Assembly: GCA_963930775.1 (NCBI GenBank)
Contig: OZ005689.1
Coordinates: forward strand, 36,472,694-36,536,693
DNA from: Cliona cf. orientalis
Lineage: Eukaryota; Porifera; Demospongiae; Clionaida; Clionaidae
Direction: 5' to 3'
DNA length: 64,000 nt
Below the pieces are notes generated by a model. The model had not been told where the DNA came from. It did no database searches and saw nothing but the letters and a program-made list of their open reading frames with translations. Position 1 is the first letter of the stretch; the number at the start of each line of letters is the position of its first letter. Both the position numbers and the translations under genes were made by a program. Below are positions 39,290 to 49,870 of this stretch, piece after piece.

Positions 39290-41119
39290 TTATTTGAATA
39301 CTGTGCCAGTATCCCCAGACAAAATTCCTGTCGACTCTATAAGGTACATTATTCCCAGATCAGCCTTATTGTTACTTACATCCACATTGTGGAGCATTAT
39401 GTGGCTTCTATCAATGGTGTATATTATTCCTTGAGGAGCAGTATTGTTTACTATAGCACTCATTTTTAAACTGACAGTAGCAGCACTTAGATACAACACT
39501 CCAAACAAATGAGCTTCATTGTTTATGAATTGGCTCATATTGATTAGTGTGTAGACTCCACTTGTATACAGTACACCTCCTGATTGGCAAGCTTTGTTAC
39601 TAACAAATATACAACTATTTATGGTTGTGTTTCTGTCTGTACCAATCCTGAACACCCCTCCAATATTTGCTGTGTTGCTGTGGAATCGGCTTTTATTGAT
39701 GAATATACTGCGAGTGCTATGTTTTGAGCGAACTGTAGACGGAATTTGATTTAATGTATCTGAATATCGCTTTAATCGAAAACCAACTTGATTGGTGTTA
39801 AAAACTCCTCCTTCCTCTCCATTGTTGTTTGTGAAATTGCAACAACACACAAAAACACTTGCTCCTGCCGTAGCAATGACACCTCCAAATTTACCACTAT
39901 TCATAAAAAGATTGCCTTCGGTGACTTGTATTCGTCCTCCACTAATAAAAAAACCTCCTCCTGACTGTAAAGCTTCGTTGTAACGAATGATGACTGCATC
40001 AAGAACAGCAATACTGTCATAAGCAGTCATGACTCCACCATTCTTGAAAGCTATATTGTCTTTAAAATCGCTTTTATTATCTTTGACATATGCATTAACA
40101 CTGGCATAAAAGACTCCACCATTTTGCCCAGCAATATTGCGGTAAAAAATGTTATGAGATGATGTAAGTTCAGTATCCTTCACATACATCACTCCTCCAT
40201 TAGTACTTGCTGAGTTATTAACAAATATACAATGTTGAATAGTGACTGAACTATAAATAAATCCAAGTGCACCACCTGAAGAATAATCTTCTGAAGTAGA
40301 AGCCACTGCTCTGTTGCTTTTAAAAACACTGGAATTGATCTTAATAGTGCAATACTCACAGTACAAGCTGGCACCTATACAACTTGAGCCAATCTCAATG
40401 CTAGCAGTGAAACAATTAATACCATTTTCTGTGAAGCTGCTTCCAAGTATGTTAACTTCACTGTGATCAGCATATATAGCACCACCTCTTTCTCCAGTGT
40501 TTCTCATAAATGAACTATTAGATATGTTAGCAACGCTCTCTACAACAACCATCGCTCCACCTTCAGTGTATCCCTGTCTTGCAGATACTCGTCCATTACC
40601 AACTGAGTTGTACACAAAGGTGTTTCTTACAATGTTAATCGAGCTGGTTACAACCTTAAGTGCAGTTCCACTAGCATAGCTGTAGTCAGAGTTAGCTACA
40701 GTGACGTCATAAATTTCTGAGTAAGAATTTATACATCCATCAAACCAGATATTTCGTATATTAACGTACTGAATGTTATGAATAATAATATTGTTGAAAT
40801 CGTATTGAGTACTTTGTGTGCAAATGATTGCACTAGGGTCGAACTGATTTTTGCTTCCATAAATTTCAAAGTTCATGATGCCATCAACATTTAAAGTTTG
40901 CTCTAGGCTGTGATTTCCTGATAAGAATATGATACTTGTGTTAGATGTGAGGTAAGATTTGGAGTTAGCTGCAAACTGCTCAAGAGTGAGACAAGGCTCT
41001 GATGGGCAAGGCATATCTACGGAGGGTGTAATATGATAGACATTGCCAAGTACAAGGTCACCAAATAGGATACACATGATGCAAGCTGTTAAATACTTTG
41101 CAAAAGGTGGCATCTTCAT
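39290..41119 (-). CDS. beta-helix / multi-TM surface protein, N-terminal part
   Basis: 609 codons. Residues 1-25 are a clear signal peptide (MKMPPFAKYLTACIMCILFG). Next comes PCPSEPCLTLEQFAANSKSY, a conserved opening of this sponge/protist family, then some 15 parallel beta-helix turns with N-x-S/T and GGxxY/F patterns (GGAIYADHSEVNI, GGVMYVKDTELTS, GGVFYASVNAYV). The frame ends in GDTGTVF followed by a stop at 39290-39292. The other frame continues the helix (NNVGSIYVYNSNINI) directly into 36316-39195. A single indel near 39295-39305 therefore separates the two halves. The intact product would be about 1,600 residues, intronless, secreted through its signal peptide and anchored by the C-terminal membrane spans. 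Confidence 0.82.
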   Translation of the reverse strand: MKMPPFAKYLTACIMCILFGDLVLGNVYHITPSVDMPCPSEPCLTLEQFAANSKSYLTSNTSIIFLSGNHSLEQTLNVDGIMNFEIYGSKNQFDPSAIICTQSTQYDFNNIIIHNIQYVNIRNIWFDGCINSYSEIYDVTVANSDYSYASGTALKVVTSSINIVRNTFVYNSVGNGRVSARQGYTEGGAMVVVESVANISNSSFMRNTGERGGAIYADHSEVNILGSSFTENGINCFTASIEIGSSCIGASLYCEYCTIKINSSVFKSNRAVASTSEDYSSGGALGFIYSSVTIQHCIFVNNSASTNGGVMYVKDTELTSSHNIFYRNIAGQNGGVFYASVNAYVKDNKSDFKDNIAFKNGGVMTAYDSIAVLDAVIIRYNEALQSGGGFFISGGRIQVTEGNLFMNSGKFGGVIATAGASVFVCCCNFTNNNGEEGGVFNTNQVGFRLKRYSDTLNQIPSTVRSKHSTRSIFINKSRFHSNTANIGGVFRIGTDRNTTINSCIFVSNKACQSGGVLYTSGVYTLINMSQFINNEAHLFGVLYLSAATVSLKMSAIVNNTAPQGIIYTIDRSHIMLHNVDVSNNKADLGIMYLIESTGILSGDTGTVFK

Positions 41120-41630
41120 AATACCTGGCCCAACCTATATGGGGATTTAATGCTTGACAATGTACTGTTGACGCGGTGAAGAATATGGTGAGTATCCAGC
41201 TGCAGGTTCTGACTGACTAGTTTCTAGCTCAATGCACTGGCAGTGACTACAATAATACTCACTCTACGTTAAAATGTTTTTCGATAAACTACCTTTTTCC
41301 TAAAGTTTGCATTCGTATTTATGTTGTTACATGGGGATTTTTTATCAAAAATATAATGGCTAGTAATTAATAATGGCACTGAGAAATAAAATTTGGGAAT
41401 TGCACAACTTATAGATAATTATCACATTTATTGACACGAATGTACAGATCAACAACCGACAACAGCACATATTAAAGCAAGCATTGCTTAGTAATATCTT
41501 GTTCACACAAGAGGATTGTACTGTTTTTCTCAGATGTGCTTATTGTCTTACATATCGCAGAAACATACCACTGACTGTTGTAACAAACTGGCTACAAATC
41601 AGCTTGTGCCTGACACTGAGTTGTTGTACA
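41120..41630. other. 5' flank of the beta-helix gene, non-coding
   Basis: No exon is supported. The promoter of the minus-strand beta-helix gene should lie here, but no TATA-like box could be fixed with confidence. Confidence 0.4.
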
Positions 41631-41891
41631 CTCTTCCATGTCACTTTCATCAAGAGACCTGCTTTTTTGTGCCCAAGAAACTACATTAATTTTTCCCTAA
41701 GAGATTAGATGTTTTTCATGCACATTGACACACAACAATGATTGTTGTGTGTCAATGTGCATGAAAAACATCTAATCTCTTAGGATCATTGTTGTGTGTC
41801 AATGTGCATGAAAAACATCTAATCTCTTAGGGAAAATGTAGTTTCTTGAGCACAACAAAGCAGGTCTCATGATGAAAGTGACATGGAAGAG
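41631..41891. repeat. long near-perfect palindrome with an internal tandem copy
   Basis: The left arm runs from CTCTTCCATG (41631) to ACAACAATGA (about 41741). The right arm returns to CATGGAAGAG (41891). The core arms of about 45 bp (CCTAAGAGATTAGATGTTTT…) match perfectly with almost no loop. The right arm contains a second copy of the core (41785-41831), so the outer arms are offset by about 47 bp. It is non-coding and could be a palindromic MITE or a hairpin transcript. Confidence 0.85.
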
Positions 41892-42962
41892 TTGAATATG
41901 CCAACACTGATTTAGTTAATTCATTGAGTAAATCTGTGTATCCTAATTAATACATCATTGATAAGGTAACTACAGTATATCTGTACAGTGTGTGGATGTA
42001 TCAAAGGGGGCTGTCATGTGTCTAGTATTTAAACCACAGGCATAGTGCCATCTATTAGTAAGTACCAAAATTAATTGAGTAGTTAGAAGCCATCGTCTAA
42101 CCACTATTATACCATGCCAATTAGAGCAAGCTTAAAACTGGTTCAAACTAGCTAGCCTGACCAGCCAGCTGCATTTCTGCAAACAGCTATAAATTAATAG
42201 TCTCTGATCACAACTAACTTAAAGGTGTATGTCTCACTGTTGTGGTGGTAGTACAAGCTAGATAAATTACAGTTCACAGGTATCCACATGCAACTTCCAT
42301 TTCACAAAGCAGAGTTAAATTATACTCCATACAGCACTACTTGGGGTGGATTAAATATATAATATACTATAGTTGTGATGTCACCCATGTATATGTGTGG
42401 GACAGTACAGGGTGTTACAGGTAGTGTATGAGGTATTACTGGTGGTATATGAAGCGTTACAGGTGTATATACCAGCTATACTCACCTGCATGTCTAGGGA
42501 TGGGACTCCCCAGTAGTCTATAGTCTAGCCAATGCTATAGAATACTAAATCACACCACAACCATCACAACTACAGCCATCACAACTACAGTATATAACAT
42601 AATTAATGTTATGTACCATAGCCTCTGCGGTCTATGCATGTACATGCACCCCTCGACCTCGATCATCGGAAGTTTGTGGTTAAATATATCGCTCGCCTTT
42701 AGCCCCCGAAAACAATTAATATTATTTTAGTCCTTTTTTGTTAACTATTATAGGCGGCCCTTAGTTTCACTTTACTGAATGGAGATTATAATAATTTGTG
42801 CATATTCATGACACTCTTAATTTACGGTGTAAGTCACACAACATTAAATTTTGGTCTTTTTATTACAGGTAATTAATGTTACACAAATATAATATTCTAG
42901 AAATAAAACAGTCAATGAATAATGTAGAGTCATTTCTTTGTATAGAATCTTAAAAGCCAGGC
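41892..42962. other. non-coding interval with short GTGTTACAGGT repeats
   Basis: A GTATTACTGGTGGTATATGA/GTGTTACAGGTAGTGTATGA repeat lies at about 42410-42475, and CATCACAACTACAG occurs three times near 42565. No exon is supported. Confidence 0.45.
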
Positions 42963-43412
42963 CTACTGCTGGATGAACCATTCACCACTCTCTGACTGAA
43001 TATTACTACCAAAATCCTGGTGAGTTATTTTGTTCTGCACACTTCCGTCATCAATATCCTTAGCTGCGATGGAAAGCATTGTATTGAACCAATCAAAGAA
43101 AGTCTGTGCCCATATATTATTAGGATCAGCAGTATCTTTTCTAGCACCTGACAAAAGCTTGCCAAACAAAGTCATAAATAGATGCGGATAACTCAAACCC
43201 TTCGAAAATTTTTCATCATTCTTGAGGTTCTCACTAATAGTGGATAGAACATCTAGGATAAAATTAAGAAGATTTAGTTTAGTTGCTTTCAAGGTCTGAA
43301 AATCTGCTCTGTGAAATGGAAGTTGTGGATACTTGTGAACTTTAGTAGGAGCAGCATAAACAGTGTTGAATAGCAGCACAGCTAGTGATGTGAGGATAAA
43401 GATAGACATCAT
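42963..43412 (-). CDS. small secreted helical protein A (149 aa)
   Basis: The signal peptide is MMSIFILTSLAVLLFNTVYA (1-20, cleavage near YA-AP). The mature chain of about 129 residues is predicted mostly helical, without cysteines. Key features are FILDVLSTISENLKNDEKF (45-63), YPHLFMTLFGKLL and WAQTFFDWFNTMLSIAAK. A TATA-like box lies about 55 bp upstream on the same strand (43465-43474). It aligns at similar spacing with the 149-residue protein at 44770-45219, so the two are divergent paralogues. No known family was recognised. The signal, the absence of introns and the absence of cysteines could fit an extracellular ligand, a peptide carrier or a membrane-active protein, and none of these is shown. 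Confidence 0.68.
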   Translation of the reverse strand: MMSIFILTSLAVLLFNTVYAAPTKVHKYPQLPFHRADFQTLKATKLNLLNFILDVLSTISENLKNDEKFSKGLSYPHLFMTLFGKLLSGARKDTADPNNIWAQTFFDWFNTMLSIAAKDIDDGSVQNKITHQDFGSNIQSESGEWFIQQ

Positions 43413-43464
43413 TTTGACAGCTATTCTAGAACACAGGAGAATTGTCTGTAGCTCTATACCACTG

Positions 43465-43474
43465 CTTTTATATA
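43465..43474 (-). promoter_or_regulatory. TATA-like box for secreted protein A
   Basis: Reads TATATAAAAG on the minus strand, placing a start site near 43435 and a short 5' UTR before the ATG at 43412. Confidence 0.55.
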
Positions 43475-44769
43475 CTGTAAGATTTGGTGATAGCAGTATT
43501 GCTGTTGGATAAGTTGGGAAATCGCAATAACATTATTAGTGTTGAAATATTGCATCAAATCTCACATGATTTATAAGAAAAGTGATTACTAACAACGAGT
43601 CTCTCATCAAATCAATGAGATCTGGAAGATCACGTACGTACGCAATGACAGGTACAATTAATAATAAAGTATATGCATATAAAGATTAGTAGGTAACCCA
43701 TGATACAAAACTTGGAAAAACATGCCTCTTTAGAAAAACTAGTACCTAGGTAGCTACTTGGGAAATATAGGATAGTAATAAGCCTACATAAAAATTACTG
43801 GTCAGGATAAGTAAATATCAAATCTCTTGTTACAATATGACTTTAGAAACAAGGAGCTCGAGAATAATCTTTATCGATTATCAAATCCCAAAGTGAAAGC
43901 ATATGGCCAATGCTATAAATAAATGTAACTTATGCAACTCAACGCCTGGTACAAATAATATGGTGACTGCTTTAAATAGCACAAACATCGACAAAAAAGA
44001 ATTTTGGTCTCTGGTGTAAATAGGCCACTTTCAATGTCAACAAACATGTACATGCACTTGAGAACACATATTCCTATACACAGTCAGATGATAGCCCTGC
44101 ATGTGAGCTACTCATTGCAAGTCAATTTGCGTAAGTGTACTTCTTTCATAATTATTTTCTATATTTCACCCATTTTATCAGTATATGTGCCACTTCCATA
44201 AAGGCATACATAAATTCTGCTGCACCAGTACTATTTGGTCCATGTATAATTAATTTTTTCGAGCATAAATTATTATGCTTAGCAGTACTTATTATGTCTG
44301 GTGCGAGTGTGCTGGAAATTGCTTTGCTTATTAATTGTATCGAATACAAGTATATACTTAGATCGTTAATTTTGTCAACTATTCTCGTAATAATTAATGT
44401 GTTTTGCACTCTTCTCTTTCTTTCTGATGTACTATTATGATTAGGCAAAATCTTTATTTCTTGGCTAGTGTATGAGAAAAACAGGTGGAAAATAGGAAAG
44501 GAAAAATTTGACTAATCCACAAAGACCTACTGACTAATTATTAATTTAACAATTTTTACAGCCTATATTCATTCCCTATCTTATATTGCAATAATAAGAT
44601 TAATGTCCTTTATCCACTTTGTCAAAAAATCTTATAAAATATTGTCACAATGTGAAGAAAAATCATACAGAATAATAATTCAGTGCTGTTATATTACTGT
44701 ATATAGTACAGTTGGGAGTGATCAAATTAAGTACTACTTTTAATTGTTTTTGGCGCCACATGCGTTGCA
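43475..44769. other. interval between the two secreted-protein genes
   Basis: AT-rich. Two opposing open frames at 44135-44448 (101 and 98 codons) are hydrophobic or low-complexity and have no family resemblance to their neighbours. Neither is accepted as a gene. Confidence 0.45.
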
Positions 44770-45219
44770 TTATTTGAGTGCTTGCATAATGGCTCTATTG
44801 AATTCGTTCAGGAATCGTATCTGTTCCATCCGATTTGAAGGACGTCTAATTTCCTTTAAATTATCCTGGCCCAGATTTTGTTCAGCTTGCTTGATTATGA
44901 GGGACAGCAGAGGAGCAGCTATTTTAAAAATGGTTCGTCCTACGTCATCCTCCATAGGATCGATGAATTCTTTCTCAAACACTGGAATCATGTTCTTTAT
45001 AAGGCCGAAAAAATGTGGTGCAAGAAAGTCCATTTCAAATTCTTCATCTTCCTCAACATGTTTCTTGATAGATGACACAAGATCAGTGAAAAAATCAACT
45101 AACACACGCCCTGTAGTAGAAGATGGCTCTTCGCTACTTTGAATCTCATTAGAAGCATCAGCACAAGTAGCACTGATTAAAGCTGTGTACAGTAATGGTA
45201 AAAGCAGAATTGACTTCAT
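44770..45219 (-). CDS. small secreted helical protein B (149 aa)
   Basis: The start at MKSILLLPLLYTALISATCA (45219) is preferred over the upstream ATG at 45258, because a TATA-like box (45268-45275) would place the transcript start between them and because the signal peptide then begins at residue 1. The mature chain is acidic at first (NEIQSSEEPSSTTG) and then helical: VDFFTDLVSSIKKHVEEDEEF, LAPHFFGLIKNMIP, FKIAAPLLSLIIKQAEQN. The block from FF-DLVSSI to LLSLIIK aligns without large gaps to FILDVLSTI…MLSIAAK of protein A. The length is identical and the orientation the same. It is a diverged tandem pair of unknown function. Confidence 0.68.
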   Translation of the reverse strand: MKSILLLPLLYTALISATCADASNEIQSSEEPSSTTGRVLVDFFTDLVSSIKKHVEEDEEFEMDFLAPHFFGLIKNMIPVFEKEFIDPMEDDVGRTIFKIAAPLLSLIIKQAEQNLGQDNLKEIRRPSNRMEQIRFLNEFNRAIMQALK

Positions 45220-45267
45220 GTTTTCCAAAATTAATGAAGAAAATGACAGCTTGTTCACTTGCGGCTA

Positions 45268-45275
45268 CTTTTATG
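45268..45275 (-). promoter_or_regulatory. TATA-like box for secreted protein B
   Basis: Reads CATAAAAG on the minus strand, about 50 bp before the preferred ATG, matching the arrangement at gene A. Confidence 0.4.
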
Positions 45276-45849
45276 AAGAGTTTCAATAGCATTTGGGAAA
45301 AAGTGTACATAAAAAGCAAACAGTGTTTTCCAAATGTGGAAATTTGTTGGTGAACCATTATTAAATTAATTTTGGTGATATCTCTCTATTATAATATACT
45401 CTTGGTGATACTCCTACATTTGCCATAGGGTGTTTCTTTCCTTTAGTAGAGATGTGGCAACCTAGAACTTGTACAAATAATATTGGTGACCTTCAAAGTA
45501 TACACTTCTTTGATATAAGTATAATTGGGCAATGCATGCATGTACTCTGAAAGTCTAAAGGAAGCTATATATTGGATGGGGTTTATCATTGATAACCAAA
45601 GTTAACGACATCTGAGGATTAAAGCTTTCACATCAAGAAAACAAGCACGAGAAAGCAGACTCTTTTCAAGTGCATGAGCAGAACAGACAGTCACATGCGC
45701 AAAGTGCATGCATGCATGCACAGAATATGCACATATATAATATTATGCTGTTACTATCGATGTTGCAGCATCCTTTGTGCACATTCAAACATAAACGTAT
45801 TAACTGAAAGTATAACAACATGTTTATTTCACACTAATTCATTTCATCT
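45276..45849. other. non-coding interval
   Basis: Contains CATGCATGCATGCA simple sequence near 45705. Nothing else is supported. Confidence 0.4.
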
Positions 45850-46189
45850 TTCCCCTCCAATAAAGGAATTTTCAGGGGAACCTATGCTGCAGTTCCTATC
45901 CATGTATGGTTAACAGATAATATCAACAAAGTTAGTTTTACCTTACAGCCATGTTGTGAAATTCCAAACAGACAAAGATCGGATGCAAAATAAGAAGTTC
46001 TTTACAATACAAGGATTTATGTTTACTGACAGTGAGCCAAAAGATCAGATATCAACTGATGGATCTGCAATAAAACATGACAAAAATTCTAAAACAATCG
46101 TAATCAAGAGTAGATACAAAGAAGAGGAGCGTGTTGAACTAGTAGTAACTGCATTGTTTGTTAACTATGTCATGCACTATGAATATTGA
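45850..46189 (+). pseudogene. broken gene fragment, unknown protein
   Basis: One frame reads GIFRGTYAAVPIHVWLTDNI then NKVSFTLQP (about 45865-45950). A different frame continues HVVKFQTDKDRMQNKKFFTI through IVIKSRYKEEERVELVVTAL to a stop at 46187-46189. The composition looks like one beta-rich domain interrupted by a one-base shift near 45950. An AG acceptor at 45949-45950 offers an alternative explanation: two exons. No family was recognised. Confidence 0.4.
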
Positions 46190-46462
46190 CAAATTTTTGA
46201 AACACGTAATTTAAAACATTATCATGCATGCAATAATTGTACATTGCTCAAAGTGTTTATAAACTGAAAACAGATTGACACAAGATCGCAATTATTAGAT
46301 CTTAGACTAGTATTTTGTTGCACTGCCAATTTTCGTCTTACAAACGTCACATAGTGCCTACTGTCAAAAGTGTCTACTATCTATAATTATGACCTATGTA
46401 TTTTCCAACCCTTAGTATGCTCAAAATATTCCGTACCCTAGGAGTAAGATGTGTAGCTATTA
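46190..46462. other. non-coding interval
   Basis: No supported feature. Confidence 0.35.
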
Positions 46463-46808
46463 CAACGGATTTCAGTTGCGTTCGAATTTCTGTTCCGCCA
46501 CGGGATTCCGTGGAATATGCGTCCGTGAACGCAAGCGTGAAGGATTAAAGCGAAATTTAAAGGTATCTGCTGAACCAGGGAGAAAAAGCGCTTATTCCAC
46601 GGACGTACGATCGCGCGTTGTTTATCAATGCATAGGAATGGGAATAACGTTCGAAAATAATGCACAGAATCTAAATAATATTATTGCCACTAGTACCGTT
46701 CATCGTAATTTCAAATTAAGTGGAGATATATATTGCTGCTGCAGGCTCATGGAGTTGCAGGCCTGAATTAAGAGTGCTCGATGAACAAACCGAGTTAATG
46801 GTGAAGAA
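46463..46808 (+). mobile_element. left-end fragment of an IS630/Tc1-type element
   Basis: TA then CAACGGATTTCAGTTGCGTT reproduces the terminal repeat of the 15038-17747 element. About 95 bp inside, a decayed transposase N-terminus follows (SAEPGRKSAYSTDVRSRVVY, then frame damage, then RVLDEQTELM). Its start codon is lost. The element is cut off at about 46808 where NLR coding sequence begins, so the right end is absent. Confidence 0.8.
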
Positions 46809-47965
46809 GTATATAGTGGTCGTTTAAAAGTCAGCCTTAATTATGCTAGTGAGGACCAAAATTAATCAAAAAACTATTGGATATGAAAACAAAGTTGAAG
46901 ATGATTGTTCATTTATATCTGAATAATAGTAGACTAACAGGACTGCAGAGATTAAACGATATACAGTACTTGGTAAGCAGTTAACTCAGTTGGAAAGGCT
47001 TACACTGCATTGGTGTCCTATCAGTGATGCTGAGGCTATTCTTAGCTTCGTAACGGCTGTAACCTATCGTATTTTGAGACAAGCTACATTAAGGATTGTA
47101 GTTGGTCATTGATAGGTGTTAAACACAACAATATCAATGGAGATAAGTTATTGATGCAAAATTTAGATGACAAAGATGTGACTAATTTGATTGAGAGTCT
47201 ATGCAAACTGAATGTGTCAGATAATCATGGGCGGCTCCTAAAATTTTATTGACTAGTTTCTGTGTCCTAACTGAGAAGTGAGCAACACGACTTCTACTCC
47301 AAATTGATTTGGAGGGGGGAGGTGGAGGTTGGGGCACTCCCTCTAAAAAATTTTGGAAATTTTAAACACCCATAACCTATTCTATAGGACTGTTTTGAGG
47401 CCTTTTCAAGACACATTCAATGATAGTAACTATCACAGACACATTAATTTTTAATAAATTTATTTACTAGACTAGGCTGTACAGCTATGCTGTGGCTAGC
47501 TGCATGCATGCATTCATTATTCACAATAATTTGTTGTTACTATCAGTAACTATAATACTATGTTGCATCTTTGTTTAATACATCATGACTTCTACTTCGT
47601 CAGTTCTGTAGCTAAACATCATCCCTTTAGTCTGGGCATAACCCAGACTATCATCCTTTATGGCCATTTGATATCCATGGTAAAGGTCGTCACAAAAGTA
47701 TGCGCGCATAATTATCGTTTTGCTCATGGCTGTAGCAGCTAAGCTGTGACCATGGCTGCAGTTATTGTCTGGCCTGATGTGAAGGCTGACCAGTTTCCAG
47801 AAACCTCAGAACCCCCCTGGAGCCGCCACTGATAATGCATTAGCTCTAGACCGTCGGAAAATGGAGGGCATTCATGCCACTGATTTTATTTATTTGGCTA
47901 ATGTTATTTGCTCAGGAAAGCTTAAGGTTGCTAAGGAGCTGAAACTTATTTTTAACCCACCAGGC
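46800..47965 (+). pseudogene. NLR leucine-rich-repeat fragment, third copy
   Basis: 46808-47225 and 47831-47965 match the LRR part of the NLR genes (compare 9113-9545 and 61800-61945), e.g. KVSLNYASEDQ-type codons and CPISDAEAI. The frame is broken by indels. The two pieces are separated by the hAT-like insertion at 47226-47830, and no NACHT part is present. It is a dead fragment. Confidence 0.82.
47226..47830. mobile_element. 605 bp hAT-like non-autonomous element
   Basis: Ends CATGGGCGGCTCC and GGAGCCGCCACT are inverted. GATAAT is duplicated at 47220-47225 and 47831-47836, while NLR gene 2 has GATAATGCATTAGC uninterrupted. It has no transposase. Confidence 0.75.
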
Positions 47966-48180
47966 CTTGAAGCGAGAAATTGGTCAATAACTATTTTCTA
48001 GCCCATTGTTTCCATGGATACAATAGCTAAACATGTTTTTAGCCCCAAGAACTGTGTTTGCCCTGGCCCTCAGGAACTGTATAATAGTAAACATATGGAC
48101 ATGAGCCCTACAAGGAGGGACTGTATCACATATACAGTACCTTGTATACCTTAGTAACCACATAGCAAACGGGCTAGAAC

Positions 48181-48395
48181 TTTTCATTATAATTATGCAG
48201 GTACACATAGTGAGAGAGTGTGATTCTCTCTCTGTGTCCTGATTTGAGTGGAGGCATGGAAATCATATTATCATTTCTGAGAATTCAGTTCCCTCACTTT
48301 GCAACCAGCGTCGGTCTGTCCATTAATCACAATTTATTATTATTATGAGAAAAAAATATCAAACTTGATGGTACCAGGAGTACATTACTAGGAGC
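48181..48395. repeat. about 210 bp repeat, partner 24902-25110
   Basis: Direct copy of the segment described at 24902, followed by other AT-rich non-coding DNA to about 48860. Confidence 0.72.
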
Positions 48396-48859
48396 TTATG
48401 AGCAGGTGTCTTGTTAAATTTTGAGAGGAATATTAGAGAGCTATATTCAACAAAATTGAATTAACAATAAACAAAAGTCAGCAATAACAAAAAATAAATT
48501 TCTATGTGTAAGTTTGGTATACTTGGCAAGCTTCCAACCTGTACAATAAAGAACATAGCAGATATGTATACACACAGTAGCTATAGTGTGTCACACAAAC
48601 TCAGCACAAGCTTACACTGAAATGTGAGCAAGTTGAAGCAACATTGTCCAGCCAGGATGGGCTCTTGATATCTCCTTTAGCCATTTCCTGATATTACTAT
48701 GAAGAGAAACATTATTATAGTCAAATAGAAACTCCACTCAAACAAGCTTGCCTTAATTATTTGCCGAGTGTCAGACATGATTGTCCATTGGTTATATAGC
48801 TACACTTGAGCAGACAAAATCAATGATTGCAAAATAATGACATCAATCACTTTCCTGCC

Positions 48860-49870
48860 TGCATGGTGATGTGGGGAAATTGCCTCTTCTTAGGTTAGGA
48901 TATTTCAGTTGACCCCCTGCCTGCCTGGCCTTTGTATGCTGACAAACTGTATAATATACAAATCAAATTAAAGTTGATCAGCTTGTGTATCAAATCACTT
49001 CCCTGACGGCATAAAATCAATCTGGAGGAGGGATACTTGACATCACCTGATCTCGGCAGGGTCAGAAAACATGATAAAAAATAATAAATGCACACCACAA
49101 AAAAATCAGATTATATACTCTTCTGAGAAAAAATGGGTCTTGAAGCACTTTCCTCCATCTAATTGACCCCATCTGACCTTGGAAGGATGAAAATAAAATT
49201 AAAAATGCATACCACAAAAAAATTAGATTACTTTCCTAAAAATTACGACTCAAATCGCTTGTGATGGGATACTAACCCCACCCACCCTGCATGACCTTGG
49301 AAGGATGAAAAAAAATTAATATAGCTACACCAGAAAACTCATCAGTTACTTCCCTGAGAGAGTAAAATCAATCTGGAGGGATACTTGACATCACCCGACC
49401 TCGGCAGGGCTAGAGAACATCGTAAAAGAATTAATAAATGCACAGCACAAAAAAATCAGATTACTCTCCTGAGGAAAAAAAATTGACTTAAATCACTTCC
49501 CTCCATCTAATTGACCCCATCTGACCTTGGAAGGGTGCATAAAAAAATAAATGTATACTAGAAAAAAAAAAGACTCTTATCAGGTACTTCCCTGAGGGAC
49601 CCTGTTGGATGCTCCACTTCACCTCTGTATGTATGTAGGGCCTGGCACCTGCAGAACTGGTAGCTAAAGAGCAATAGAAGTAAATTTGGTAAAATTATGA
49701 CACTGTAACAGAGTGAGAATTAAATAAGTCACTTTCCCTGGAAAAACTAATAATCTTCATCTTGTTGCCATATCTATCTCACCTAGTTAATCTTGGTAGG
49801 GCTAAAAAAAACGCATAAATAATATTACACATCACATCAAGTCACTTTCCTGGGATTCTTGAAAAAGTTC
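48860..49870. repeat. tandem array, unit about 117 bp, higher-order period about 350 bp
   Basis: The landmark GCACACCACAAAAAAATCAG recurs in variants at about 49089, 49207, 49322, 49440 and 49552 (spacing 112-118). Unit types alternate: TCAATCTGGAGG…GATACTTGACATCACC occurs at 49018 and 49369, and CTCCATCTAATTGACCCCAT at 49154 and 49502. The larger repeat is therefore three units. Decayed units continue to about 49870. It is non-coding. Confidence 0.75.

Noticed and set aside
39280..39310. Programmed frameshift as explanation of the split beta-helix gene
   Set aside because: No slippery heptamer is present at the junction. A plain indel or sequencing error is simpler.
44135..44448. Opposing 101- and 98-codon frames between the secreted-protein genes
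   Set aside because: Hydrophobic AT-rich composition on one strand and no similarity to the flanking pair on the other; no promoter signs.
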